Below are positions 17,316 to 25,416 of a DNA stretch of 64,000 bases, piece after piece. The position numbers and the translations under genes were made by a program. The DNA is from Blastococcus sp. TF02A-26. Its GTDB lineage: Bacteria; Actinomycetota; Actinomycetes; Mycobacteriales; Geodermatophilaceae. Numbering within the stretch: the stretch's first letter is position 1; every line of letters starts with the position of its first letter. Where the stretch lies: the NCBI RefSeq assembly GCF_003319125.1, contig NZ_QOHG01000010.1, forward strand, positions 62,001-126,000. The letters are read 5' to 3'. The notes under the pieces were generated by a model. That model did not search any database. It was given only the letters and a program-made list of their open reading frames with translations, and was not told the origin of the DNA.

Positions 17316-18758
17316 ATGACGACATCACGAGCGGTCACCCAGACGGACGACAGCGCTGCGGCGACCACCACGTCCGGGCGGCCGCGTGTCGTCATCATCG
17401 GCTCCGGCTTCGGCGGCCTGTTCGCGGCCAAGGCGCTCAAGCGCGCCCCGGTCGACGTGACGGTGATCGGCAAGACGAGCCACCACCTCTTCCAGCCGCT
17501 GCTGTACCAGGTGGCCACCGGGATCCTCTCCGAGGGCGAGATCGCCCCGGCGACCCGCGAGATCCTCCGCGGGCAGAAGAACGCGCGGGTGGTGCTGGGC
17601 GAGGTGACCGAGATCGACCTGGCCGCCCGCACGGTCACGTCGTCGGTCCTGGGCCGGGTCACCGTGCACCCCTACGACGAGCTCGTCGTCGCGGCAGGCG
17701 CGGGGCAGTCGTACTTCGGCAACGACCAGTTCGCCGAGTACGCCCCCGGCATGAAGAGCATCGACGACGCCCTCGAGCTGCGCGGCCGGATCTTCGGTGC
17801 CTTCGAGCTGGCCGAGCTCGCCACCTCCCAGGAGGAGGTCGACCGCCTGATGACCTTCGTCGTCGTCGGCGCCGGGCCGACCGGGGTGGAGATGGCCGGC
17901 CAGATCGCCGAGCTCGCCCGCCGCACGCTCAAGCGGGACTTCCGCAACATCGATCCGACTCAGGCCCGGATCATCCTGCTCGACGCCGCTCCGCAGGTCC
18001 TGCCGTCGTTCGGCGAGAAGCTGGGCGACCGCGCCCGCCGGCAGCTCAACGGCATGGGTGTGGAGGTGCAGCTCGGCGCGATGGTCACCAACGTCGACGC
18101 CGACGGCCTCGAGGTCAAGGACCCCGACGGCGAGATCCGCCGCATCCACTCCGCCACGAAGATCTGGGCCGCCGGCGTGCAGGCCTCGGGCCTGGGCCGG
18201 ATCCTCGGCGAGCAGTCCGGCGCCGAGGTCGACCGCGCCGGCCGCATCTCCGTGCAGCCCGACCTGACGCTGCCCGGGCACCCCGAGGTGCACGTCGTCG
18301 GCGACATGATGGCGTTGGACAAGCTGCCCGGTGTCGCCCAGGTCGCGATCCAGGGTGGCAAGTACGCCGCGAAGGCGATCATCAACCGGATCGAGGGCAA
18401 GCCCGCCCAGAAGCCCTTCACGTACTTCGACAAGGGCTCGATGGCGACGATCTCCCGCTTCTCCGCGGTCGCCGACATCGGGAAGTTCAAGTTCGAGGGC
18501 TTCATCGCCTGGGTGCTGTGGCTGGTCGTGCACCTGATGTACATCGTCGGCTTCAAGAGCCGCATCACGACCGTCTTCCACTGGCTGATCAGCTTCCTCG
18601 GCCGTGGCCGCTCGCAGCGGGTGGCCACCCAGCAGCAGGTCTACGGCCGGCTCGCGCTCGAGCAGCTCGGCCCGGAGTTCTCCGTGTCCAAGACCGGCGG
18701 GAAGAAGGACATGGAGGCGGCGGCCCAGGAGGACGTCACCGAGCGGCAGTCCGCCTAG
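17316..18758 (+). CDS. ndh: Type II NADH dehydrogenase (NDH-2)
   Basis: Membrane-associated flavoprotein that passes electrons from NADH to the quinone pool without pumping protons, 480 residues. The FAD motif VVIIGSGFGGLFAAK is near residue 25, followed by the HHLFQPLLYQVATG segment typical of NDH-2. The NADH-binding FVVVGAGPTGVEMAGQ is near 188, and the HVVGDM motif near 328 binds FAD. A hydrophobic C-terminal stretch (GFIAWVLWLVVHLMYIVGF, near 395) is the membrane anchor. GGAGGATGGAG precedes the ATG. The 20-residue N-terminal extension is Ser/Thr-rich. A strong terminator follows, so it is a single-gene unit. Confidence 0.93.
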   Translation: MTTSRAVTQTDDSAAATTTSGRPRVVIIGSGFGGLFAAKALKRAPVDVTVIGKTSHHLFQPLLYQVATGILSEGEIAPATREILRGQKNARVVLGEVTEIDLAARTVTSSVLGRVTVHPYDELVVAAGAGQSYFGNDQFAEYAPGMKSIDDALELRGRIFGAFELAELATSQEEVDRLMTFVVVGAGPTGVEMAGQIAELARRTLKRDFRNIDPTQARIILLDAAPQVLPSFGEKLGDRARRQLNGMGVEVQLGAMVTNVDADGLEVKDPDGEIRRIHSATKIWAAGVQASGLGRILGEQSGAEVDRAGRISVQPDLTLPGHPEVHVVGDMMALDKLPGVAQVAIQGGKYAAKAIINRIEGKPAQKPFTYFDKGSMATISRFSAVADIGKFKFEGFIAWVLWLVVHLMYIVGFKSRITTVFHWLISFLGRGRSQRVATQQQVYGRLALEQLGPEFSVSKTGGKKDMEAAAQEDVTERQSA

Positions 18759-18769
18759 CTGGACCCACG

Positions 18770-18809
18770 CGACGGCCCGCCCCCTCGAGAGAGAGGGGGC
18801 GGGCCGTCG
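18770..18809. terminator. Bidirectional hairpin terminator after ndh
   Basis: Perfect 17-bp stem CGACGGCCCGCCCCCTC (18770-18786) with complement at 18793-18809 and loop GAGAGA. It lies between convergent ndh and a short-chain dehydrogenase gene. Confidence 0.85.
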
Positions 18810-18820
18810 GCGTACCGGGC

Positions 18821-19606
18821 TCAGGCGGAGCCGGGCTCGGCCATCTTCGAGTGGGCCGCGGACTTGAGCCGGTCCGGCAGCACGCTGTTGGCCGCTGCCT
18901 GGGCCTTGGTCATCAGCGAGCCGGCCACGACCTTGTCCTCCCCGGCCATGAGCGCCTCGTAGCCCTGCTTCGCGACCTGCGCCGGGTCGTCCTTGGGGCC
19001 CTGGCCGAGCTTGGTGTCCAGCAGGTCGCCGCGCTCGAAGAACTCGGTGTCGGTCGGGCCGGGCATCAGCGAGGTGACGGTGACGCCGGTGTCGCGCAGC
19101 TCCTGGGCCAGCGCCTCGGACAGCGACTGCAGGAACGACTTCGAGGCGTTGTAGACCGCCTGGAAGGGCCCGGGCATCGTCGAGGCGATCGACGAGGTGA
19201 TGAGCAGCTTCCCCTCGTCGCGGGCGGCCATGTCGCGCAGGAACAGCTTCGCCAGGCGGAAGGTGGCGGTGACGTTCAGGTCGATGATCGCCTGCTCGTC
19301 CTCGATCGGGTTCTCCACGAAGGGGCCGCCCTTGCCGATCCCGGCGTTGAGCGCCACCGCGGCGACCGGCCGCCCGGCGGCGGTCACCGCGGCGTAGAGG
19401 CCGTCCACACCCTCACGGGTGCGCAGGTCCGCCCGGACGGGCGTCACCTCCACACCCTCGGCGCGCAGCTGGTCGGCGGCGGCGGTGAGCTCGTCGTCCT
19501 CCGCGTTCACCACCAGGTCGAAGCCGTTGGTGGCGAACTGGCGGGCGAGCTCGAGGCCGATGCCGCTGGAGGCACCGGTGACGACGGCGAGGGGGCGTGA
19601 GGTCAT
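18821..19606 (-). CDS. Short-chain dehydrogenase/reductase (classical SDR)
   Basis: NAD(P)-dependent oxidoreductase of 261 residues. It has the cofactor motif TGASSGIG near residue 10, LNAGIGKGG near 85 in place of the usual NNAG, the catalytic serine in ITSSIAS near 138 and Tyr-x-x-x-Lys as YNASK near 151. The C-terminal segment after residue 190 (FFERGDLLDTKLG) resembles actinobacterial SDRs of unknown substrate. It is convergent with ndh and divergent from the lipase-like lipoprotein gene. Function beyond the family cannot be assigned. Confidence 0.88.
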   Translation of the reverse strand: MTSRPLAVVTGASSGIGLELARQFATNGFDLVVNAEDDELTAAADQLRAEGVEVTPVRADLRTREGVDGLYAAVTAAGRPVAAVALNAGIGKGGPFVENPIEDEQAIIDLNVTATFRLAKLFLRDMAARDEGKLLITSSIASTMPGPFQAVYNASKSFLQSLSEALAQELRDTGVTVTSLMPGPTDTEFFERGDLLDTKLGQGPKDDPAQVAKQGYEALMAGEDKVVAGSLMTKAQAAANSVLPDRLKSAAHSKMAEPGSA

Positions 19607-19680
19607 GGAGCCCCGGTACCCCGGCGCGGCGTCGCGGAACGCTTCCGGCGGGACCGGTGCGCCCGTGCTAGAACCGCCGA

Positions 19681-20910
19681 ATGGTGCGGCGTCCGGCGAT
19701 CCTGGTCCTCCTCGCGGCTCTGCTCGCCGGCTGTTCCGGAGGGGACGACGGCGACAGCGGTGGGGGCGGTGGAGGCAGCGGGGACGGCGAGACCGGCCGC
19801 GCGGCCCCGGAGGCGGTCGAGCTGCCGGCGGACGAGGACTTCTACGACCTCGACGACCTGACGGCGGCCGGTGCGCACGGCACGCTGCTGCGCTACCAGG
19901 AGGTCACCCCGACGGTCGTCGAGGACCGCCGGACCTACCGGATCGCCTACGCGTCCGAGAGCGTGGCCGGCGAGCAGGTCGTGGTCACCGGCACGGTGCT
20001 GGTCCCGGAGGCCGCGGCTCCGGCCGACGGCCGGCGGGTGCTCGCCATCGCGCACGGGACGACCGGGGGCGCCGACGCCTGCGCGCCGTCCCAGGACCCC
20101 TCCTACGCGGAGATCGCCGGCGTCGGGAGCGGTGTCGGCCCGGACTGGCTCGTCGTCGTCACCGACTACGAGGGGCTGGGCGGACCCGGCCGGCACCCCT
20201 ACCTCGTGGGCGAGTCCGAGGGCCGCAGCGTGGTCGACGCGGTGCTCGCCGCCCGGTCCCTGCCCGGCGCCGATCCCGGCGACCAGGTGGGCATCGCGGG
20301 CTACTCGCAGGGCGGGCACGGCGCGCTCTGGGCCGCCCAGGTCGCCGCGGAGTACGCGCCGGAGCTGGACGTGATCGGCACCGTCGCCGGAGCGCCCGCG
20401 TCGGAGACCGACCTCGTCTTCGGCGCCGCCCCGCAGAGCGCCTCGGCCGGGTTCTCCCTGCTGCTGGTCGCCGGGTACGAGCAGGCCTACCCCGACCAGG
20501 CCGACCCGGCGGACATCCTGACGCCCGCGGGACAGGAGCGCCTCGGTCTCGTGGACGAGCTGTGCGTCGCCGACCTGCTCGGCGAGACGACCGGCGAACC
20601 CGAGCCCCTCTACCTCCCCACCGCCGCGTCGAACGAGGACTGGACCGAGCTGGCCGCGGAGAACGTCGCCGGGCAGGTGCGGCTCGACGACCCGGTCCTG
20701 GTCGTCCACAGTGCGCAGGACACCACCGTGCCCCCGGTCTTCAGCGAGCTGCTCCAGACGCGGATGTGCGACGCCGGTCAGGTCATCGAGCGGGTGGTGC
20801 TGCCGGAGGGCGGCTCGCACGTGGCCGCCGCCATCCCGGCCTACACCCAGGGACTCGCGTGGCTCCAGGGCCTCGTCGACGGCGCCGAGCCGGTCAGCAC
20901 CTGCCCCTGA
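19681..20910 (+). CDS. Secreted lipase-family lipoprotein (alpha/beta hydrolase)
   Basis: Lipid-anchored extracellular hydrolase of 409 residues. The signal peptide ends in the lipobox LAGC (Cys18), followed by a Gly/Asp-rich linker to about residue 40. The body matches the secretory lipase (LIP) fold: AIAHGTTGG near 122, VVVTDYEGLG near 158, nucleophile elbow GYSQGGH near 205, and HSAQDTTVPP near 343 carrying the acid residue. The likely histidine is in GGSHVAA near 380. TAGAAC at 19669-19674 stands 6 nt before the ATG with no Shine-Dalgarno sequence, so the transcript is probably leaderless. The substrate is probably a lipid ester, but not proven. Confidence 0.85.
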   Translation: MVRRPAILVLLAALLAGCSGGDDGDSGGGGGGSGDGETGRAAPEAVELPADEDFYDLDDLTAAGAHGTLLRYQEVTPTVVEDRRTYRIAYASESVAGEQVVVTGTVLVPEAAAPADGRRVLAIAHGTTGGADACAPSQDPSYAEIAGVGSGVGPDWLVVVTDYEGLGGPGRHPYLVGESEGRSVVDAVLAARSLPGADPGDQVGIAGYSQGGHGALWAAQVAAEYAPELDVIGTVAGAPASETDLVFGAAPQSASAGFSLLLVAGYEQAYPDQADPADILTPAGQERLGLVDELCVADLLGETTGEPEPLYLPTAASNEDWTELAAENVAGQVRLDDPVLVVHSAQDTTVPPVFSELLQTRMCDAGQVIERVVLPEGGSHVAAAIPAYTQGLAWLQGLVDGAEPVSTCP

Positions 20911-21003
20911 GCCGATTCGCTGTTCGCCCTCGGCGGACCGGGGGCCGAACCGCTCCCGGGCGGCGTTCACTGGTGGTGTAACTCGGTAATCGAGGAGGCT
21001 GCC

Positions 21004-21939
21004 GTGGACCCGGACACCGCCGCTCTGGACGCGTACTCCGCGACCGTCACCACCGTCGCCGCGGAGCTGACCCCGCACGTCGCCGCCCTCTCCGTGGGCG
21101 GCCCCGGAGGACGCGGTGGGTCCGGGTCGGCGGTCGTCGTCCCGGGGGACCGGCTGCTGGTCACCAACGCGCACGTGGTCGGCCGGGCGCGCACCGGCAG
21201 GGCGGTGTTCGCCGACGGCTCGGAGAGCGCGGTCGACGTCCTGGGCGCGGACCCGCTGTCGGACCTGGCCGTCCTCCGGGCGCGCGGCGCGGTGCCCGCC
21301 CCCGCCGAGCTCGGCGACGCGGCGCGGCTGCGGGTCGGGCAGCTCGTCGTGGCCGTCGGCAACCCCCTGGGGCTGGCCGGCTCCGTGACCGCGGGCGTGG
21401 TGAGCGGGCTGGGCCGCTCGCTGCCCACCCGGGACGGCCGGACGGCGCGCGTGGTGGAGGACGTCATCCAGACCGACGCCGCGCTCAACCCCGGCAACTC
21501 CGGTGGGGCCCTGGCGGACTCGGCGGGCCGGGTGGTCGGCATCAACACCGCGGTCGCCGGGTGGGGGTTGGGGCTGGCGGTGCCGGTCAACGACACGACG
21601 CGGCGCATCCTCGCGGCCCTGACGACCGACGGGCGGGTGCGCCGGGCCTACCTCGGGCTGGTCAGCACCCCTGCCCCGCTGCCCGCGGCGCTGGCCGCGC
21701 GCACCGGCCGGGGGCGCGGCCTGCGGGTGGTCGACGTGGTGCCGGGGTCGCCGGCGGCGCGGGCCGGCCTGCACGCCGGCGACCTGGTGCTCGAGGCGGG
21801 GCGCGCCCCGGTCGCGGAGGCCCAGAGCCTGCAGCGGCTGCTGTTCGCCGAGGCGGTCGGCGTCCCGCTGCCGGTCACCGTGCACCGCAACGGCGCGATG
21901 GTCGACGTCGTCGTCGTCCCCACCGAGCTCACCGGCTGA
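21004..21939 (+). CDS. HtrA/DegP-like trypsin protease with PDZ domain, no signal peptide
   Basis: S1C serine protease, 311 residues. The catalytic residues are visible: His in VTNAHVVG near residue 57, Asp in LSDLAVL near 89, Ser in NPGNSGGA near 166. A C-terminal PDZ domain spans about residues 220-305 (VVDVVPGSPAARAGLHAGDLVLEA). Unlike most HtrA proteins it has neither a signal peptide nor an N-terminal transmembrane helix, so it would be cytosolic unless exported another way. GTG 21004 has GAGGAGG upstream; no earlier start in this frame adds a hydrophobic segment. Substrates unknown. Confidence 0.9.
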   Translation: MDPDTAALDAYSATVTTVAAELTPHVAALSVGGPGGRGGSGSAVVVPGDRLLVTNAHVVGRARTGRAVFADGSESAVDVLGADPLSDLAVLRARGAVPAPAELGDAARLRVGQLVVAVGNPLGLAGSVTAGVVSGLGRSLPTRDGRTARVVEDVIQTDAALNPGNSGGALADSAGRVVGINTAVAGWGLGLAVPVNDTTRRILAALTTDGRVRRAYLGLVSTPAPLPAALAARTGRGRGLRVVDVVPGSPAARAGLHAGDLVLEAGRAPVAEAQSLQRLLFAEAVGVPLPVTVHRNGAMVDVVVVPTELTG

Positions 21940-22067
21940 ACCGCGGCGTGCCCGGCTCCCGAACCCCTCTCACCCGGGAGCTCACCCCAAGGGGGCGGAC
22001 CGCGCCTCCGACCTGCAGGAACTCCCCCACCCGGCCGATGCTGTCCGGGACGAGAGGAGGGCCACCC

Positions 22068-22994
22068 ATGCACGGCGACCGGAACACCGGCTTCGCGATC
22101 ATGGCGGTGCTGTACGCCGTCAGCGGTGCGCTCTCCGCCATCGGCGCGGTGCGGCCGCTGCGCGCCGACACCCCGGTCGCGCTGCTGGCCGGGCTGGCCG
22201 TCGTCGGCGTCGTCGGCGCGTTCCTGCTCTGGGCCGGCCGCCACCGGCTGTCCGACCGGACGGCGCACGCGGCGCTGCTCGTCTTCAGCGCGCTGGTCGC
22301 GGTGCTCGCCTGGCGCTCGGTGACCGCGGTCGGGATCGTCGGCCTCGGACCGGCGATGGTCGCCATGGCGGTCTGGACCGGCCACTTCCTCCCCCTGCGC
22401 ACGGCGCGGGTGCACGTCGCCGTGCTCGTCGTGCTGGTCACCGCCGGAGCCGTGGCGGCCGCCCCCGGCGGCTTCGCCAACGCGTGGGTGGCGACCGTCG
22501 TCACCGTCTGCGTGCTCGCCGAGGTGCAGGGCCGGACCTCGCTCAAGCTGATCCGGGCCGCCGCCACCGACCCGCTGACCGGTGTGGCGAACCGCCGCAG
22601 CTGGGAGGCCGAGGCGTCACGGGACCTGGCACACGCGCACCGCAGCGGCGAGCCGCTCACCGTCGCCGTCCTCGACCTCGACCACTTCAAGGCGGTCAAC
22701 GACGGCGAGGGCCACGTCGCCGGCGACGACCTGCTCCGCGCTCTGGCGCAGGCATGGGGCAGCGAGCTGCGCGGCGCGGACCTGCTCGGCCGCTACGGCG
22801 GCGACGAGTTCGTGCTCTGCCTCCCCGGCACCGACGCCGTCTCCGCCCGTGAGCTCCTCGCCCGGCTCCGGGCCCGCCACGACGCGGCGTGGTCCGCCGG
22901 CACGGCGACCGCCCGCCCCGGGGACACCCTTCGGGACCTGCTCTCCCGCGCCGACGAGGAGCTCTACCGGGTCAAGCGGGCCCGGACCGCCTGA
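22068..22994 (+). CDS. Membrane-bound diguanylate cyclase (GGDEF)
   Basis: Probable c-di-GMP synthase, 308 residues. Six hydrophobic helices fill residues about 5-150. The GGDEF domain starts at ATDPLTGVANRRSWE near 165, has the metal aspartate in DLDHFKAVND near 205 and an intact GGDEF signature near 247. An RGAD inhibitory-site motif lies five residues upstream of GGDEF, so product inhibition is expected. No EAL domain is present. ATG 22068 has GAGAGGAGG upstream. It ends 4 bp from the convergent SDR gene. The membrane part is not a named sensor domain I recognise. Confidence 0.92.
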   Translation: MHGDRNTGFAIMAVLYAVSGALSAIGAVRPLRADTPVALLAGLAVVGVVGAFLLWAGRHRLSDRTAHAALLVFSALVAVLAWRSVTAVGIVGLGPAMVAMAVWTGHFLPLRTARVHVAVLVVLVTAGAVAAAPGGFANAWVATVVTVCVLAEVQGRTSLKLIRAAATDPLTGVANRRSWEAEASRDLAHAHRSGEPLTVAVLDLDHFKAVNDGEGHVAGDDLLRALAQAWGSELRGADLLGRYGGDEFVLCLPGTDAVSARELLARLRARHDAAWSAGTATARPGDTLRDLLSRADEELYRVKRARTA

Positions 22995-22998
22995 GGCG

Positions 22999-23805
22999 TC
23001 ACGGCCGGCGCCAGTCGTCCTGGCGCAGGTGCGATCCGGCCATCGGGCCCATCTGCAGCATCCCGCCGTCGACCGCCCACGAGGCGCCGGTGACGTAGCC
23101 GGCCACCGGGGACGCCAGGAACGCGACCACCGCGGCCACCTCGCGGGCGTCGCCAGGACGGCGAAGCGGCACGCCCGGCCGCTCGTGGCCGGGTGCCGTC
23201 GGGTCCTCGTCCTCCTGCCCGGTCATCGCCGTGGCGATCTCGCCGGGCGCGACCGCGTTGACCGTGATGCCGTGCTCGGCGAGCTCGAGGGCGGCCACCT
23301 TGGTGAGCAGGCCCAGCCCGCCCTTCGCCGCGCAGTAGGCCGCCGCGCCCACCCGCGGCGCCACCTCGTGCACGCTGGTGATGTTGACGATCCGGCCGCC
23401 GCGGCCCGCGGCGACCATCCGCCGCGCCGCCCGCTGCAGGCAGAGGAACGCGCCGTCCAGGTCCGTGGCCAGCACCTCGCGCCACGTGTCGAGCTCCAGC
23501 TCCAGCAGCGGCGTGGAGTGCCCGGCGCCGGCGTCGTTGACCAGCACGTCGAGACCACCCAGGGCGTCGGCCAGCTCGTCGACGACGTCGGCGGCCCGGG
23601 GCAGGTCGGTGAGGTCCAGCGGGCGCAGCTCGGCGCGCCGGCCCAGCGCCCGCACCTCCTCGACGGTGGCCCGCCCGGCCGCCTGGTCGCGGTGCCAGGT
23701 CACCCCGATGTCGTGCCCCTGCTCGGCGAGCGCCACCGCGACCGCCCGGCCGATCCCCGACTCCGACCCCGTGACCACCGCGACCCGGTGGCTGTGCTCC
23801 GTCAT
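22999..23805 (-). CDS. Short-chain dehydrogenase/reductase
   Basis: NAD(P)-dependent SDR of 268 residues. It has the cofactor motif TGSESGIG near residue 12, NDAGAG near 88 in place of NNAG, the active-site serine in NITSVHE near 143 and YCAAK near 156. The C-terminal part GYVTGASWAVDGGML is typical of classical SDRs such as glucose or 3-oxoacyl reductases; substrate unassigned. The −10-like TAGCGT (23817-23812) lies exactly 6 nt before the ATG, and its TAG is also the stop codon of the upstream WYL gene, so a leaderless internal promoter is likely. Confidence 0.9.
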   Translation of the reverse strand: MTEHSHRVAVVTGSESGIGRAVAVALAEQGHDIGVTWHRDQAAGRATVEEVRALGRRAELRPLDLTDLPRAADVVDELADALGGLDVLVNDAGAGHSTPLLELELDTWREVLATDLDGAFLCLQRAARRMVAAGRGGRIVNITSVHEVAPRVGAAAYCAAKGGLGLLTKVAALELAEHGITVNAVAPGEIATAMTGQEDEDPTAPGHERPGVPLRRPGDAREVAAVVAFLASPVAGYVTGASWAVDGGMLQMGPMAGSHLRQDDWRRP

Positions 23806-23814
23806 GGGTCGACG

Positions 23815-24783
23815 CTAGGGAGGCGGCGCCGACCCCGCAGCGCGGGCGAGTCGCCCGCCCCAGGAGCGCACCTTCTCGACGAGCTCCGGCGGCTCGAGCA
23901 CGGTGAACTCCGCCTCCGTCGTCCCGAGCGCGAACACCGCCCACTCCAGGGCGTCGGACTCCATCGACACCCGGCTGCCGCCGTCGCCGTCGTCGGTCAC
24001 GGTGGCCCACCGCCCGATCCGCCGGCGCACCTCGTCGGCCGGCGCCCGCACCAGCGCGGTGACCGGGGTGCCCGGGCGCATGCCCAGGCCGGCCTGGACG
24101 AAGGCGACGGCGTCGTCGCCCGGCAGCCGGCGGGGCGCGAACCGGGCGCCGGTCGCCCGCGGGGTCCGCAGCCGGTCGAGGCGGAAGGTGCGCCAGTCCC
24201 CCCGGCCGGTGTCGTAGGCGACGAGGTACCAGCGCCGGCGCAGCGGCACCAGCCGGAACGGCTCGACCAGCCGTTCGGACTCGTCGCCACCGGCGGCCGT
24301 GTAGGCGAAGGACAGCCGCACCGTGTCCCGGCACGCCTGCGCGACGGTGGTGAGGACGGCGGGGTCGACCGCGGCGTCCCCGCCGTCCCACGGGACGGCT
24401 GCGGTGGCGGCGGCCAGCGCGTCCACCCGCCGGCGCAGCCGTGGGGGCAGCACGGGCACGACCTTGGCCAGGGCCCGGACCGAGGACTCGGCCATCCCGG
24501 CGACGGCCGCCTGCGCCGCCGCCTGCAGACCCACGGTGAGCGCCACCGCCTCGTCGTCGTCGAGCACCAGCGGCGGCAGCGACGCGCCCGGCGCGAGCCG
24601 GTAGCCACCGGACACCCCCGGGGTCGCCTCGACCGGGTACCCGAGGTCGCGCAACCGCTCGACGTCCCGGCGCAGCGTGCGCAGCGAGACGTCGAGCCGC
24701 TCGGCGAGGTCCGGTCCGGCCCAGTGCCGGCGGTCCTGCATGAGGGAGAGCAGACGCAGCGTGCGGTTCCCGGTGTCGGCCAC
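23815..24783 (-). CDS. WYL-domain helix-turn-helix transcriptional regulator
   Basis: DeoR-like regulator of 322 residues. An N-terminal HTH_11 domain (LSLMQDRRHWAGPDLAERLD ... SLRTLRRDVERL) fills residues about 5-60, followed by GVSGGYRL. The WYL domain spans about 150-310, with the motif present as RWYLVAYD. GTG 24783 is preferred: GAATCT lies 6 nt upstream, fitting a leaderless start, whereas longer in-frame starts would overlap the divergent DinB gene. It faces the DinB gene across 91 bp containing an inverted repeat, a common WYL/DinB arrangement, so it probably regulates that gene and itself. Ligand unknown. Confidence 0.88.
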   Translation of the reverse strand: MADTGNRTLRLLSLMQDRRHWAGPDLAERLDVSLRTLRRDVERLRDLGYPVEATPGVSGGYRLAPGASLPPLVLDDDEAVALTVGLQAAAQAAVAGMAESSVRALAKVVPVLPPRLRRRVDALAAATAAVPWDGGDAAVDPAVLTTVAQACRDTVRLSFAYTAAGGDESERLVEPFRLVPLRRRWYLVAYDTGRGDWRTFRLDRLRTPRATGARFAPRRLPGDDAVAFVQAGLGMRPGTPVTALVRAPADEVRRRIGRWATVTDDGDGGSRVSMESDALEWAVFALGTTEAEFTVLEPPELVEKVRSWGGRLARAAGSAPPP

Positions 24784-24821
24784 GGGACGAGATTCTCCGG
24801 CAATGCGGTCAGGATCTGGCA

Positions 24822-24849
24822 CCGATGGTCGAGAGGGTCGTCCCATCGG
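24822..24849. promoter_or_regulatory. Candidate WYL operator between wyl and dinB genes
   Basis: Inverted repeat CCGATGG (24822-24828) and CCATCGG (24843-24849) with centres 21 bp apart, two helical turns, lies in the divergent promoter region. Binding by the adjacent WYL protein is inference. Confidence 0.4.
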
Positions 24850-24874
24850 AGCCCGACGACGAGAGGCCAGAGCC

Positions 24875-25399
24875 ATGACCGGCACCCTCAACACCCTGAC
24901 CCGCGACCGCGCCGACCTGCTCGAGACGCTGCGCGCGCACCGCTTCTTCCTCCGGTACACCGTGCAGGGCCTGACCGAGGAGCAGGCGCGACAGCGCACC
25001 ACCGCGAGCGAGCTGACCCTCGGCGGCCTGCTCAAGCACGTCGCGCACACCGAGTCGAGCTGGGCCGACTTCATCGAGCGGGGCCCGTCCGCGATGGCCG
25101 GCCCGGACGACCCCGAGCAGATGGCCCGCTGGCAGGCCGAGTGGCACATGGCCGAGGGCGAGACCCTCGCCGACGTCCTCGCGCACTACGACGAGGTCGC
25201 CGCCCGCACCGACGCGCTGGTCGCCGAGCTGCCCGACCTCGACGCCGACCACCCGCTGCCCCCGGCGCCGTGGTTCGAGCCCGGCGCGCGCCGCTCGGCC
25301 CGGCGGGTGTTCCTGCACATCGTGGCCGAGACCGCCCAGCACGCCGGGCACGCCGACATCCTGCGGGAGTCCCTCGACGGCCAGAAGACGATGGCCTGA
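24875..25399 (+). CDS. DinB family protein
   Basis: Four-helix-bundle protein of the DinB/YfiT-like metal-binding superfamily, 174 residues. Candidate metal-binding histidines are in LLKHVAHTE near residue 50 and AETAQHAGHADILRE near 155, the usual positions. Members include bacillithiol- and mycothiol-dependent transferases and many uncharacterised proteins. This one has no mycothiol maleylpyruvate isomerase signature that I can name. ATG 24875 matches the start of the fold; a longer frame upstream would cover the divergent promoter. Likely controlled by the divergent WYL regulator. It ends 17 bp before the convergent coiled-coil gene. Confidence 0.88.
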   Translation: MTGTLNTLTRDRADLLETLRAHRFFLRYTVQGLTEEQARQRTTASELTLGGLLKHVAHTESSWADFIERGPSAMAGPDDPEQMARWQAEWHMAEGETLADVLAHYDEVAARTDALVAELPDLDADHPLPPAPWFEPGARRSARRVFLHIVAETAQHAGHADILRESLDGQKTMA

Positions 25400-25416
25400 C
25401 CCACCCGCCCTGACCG

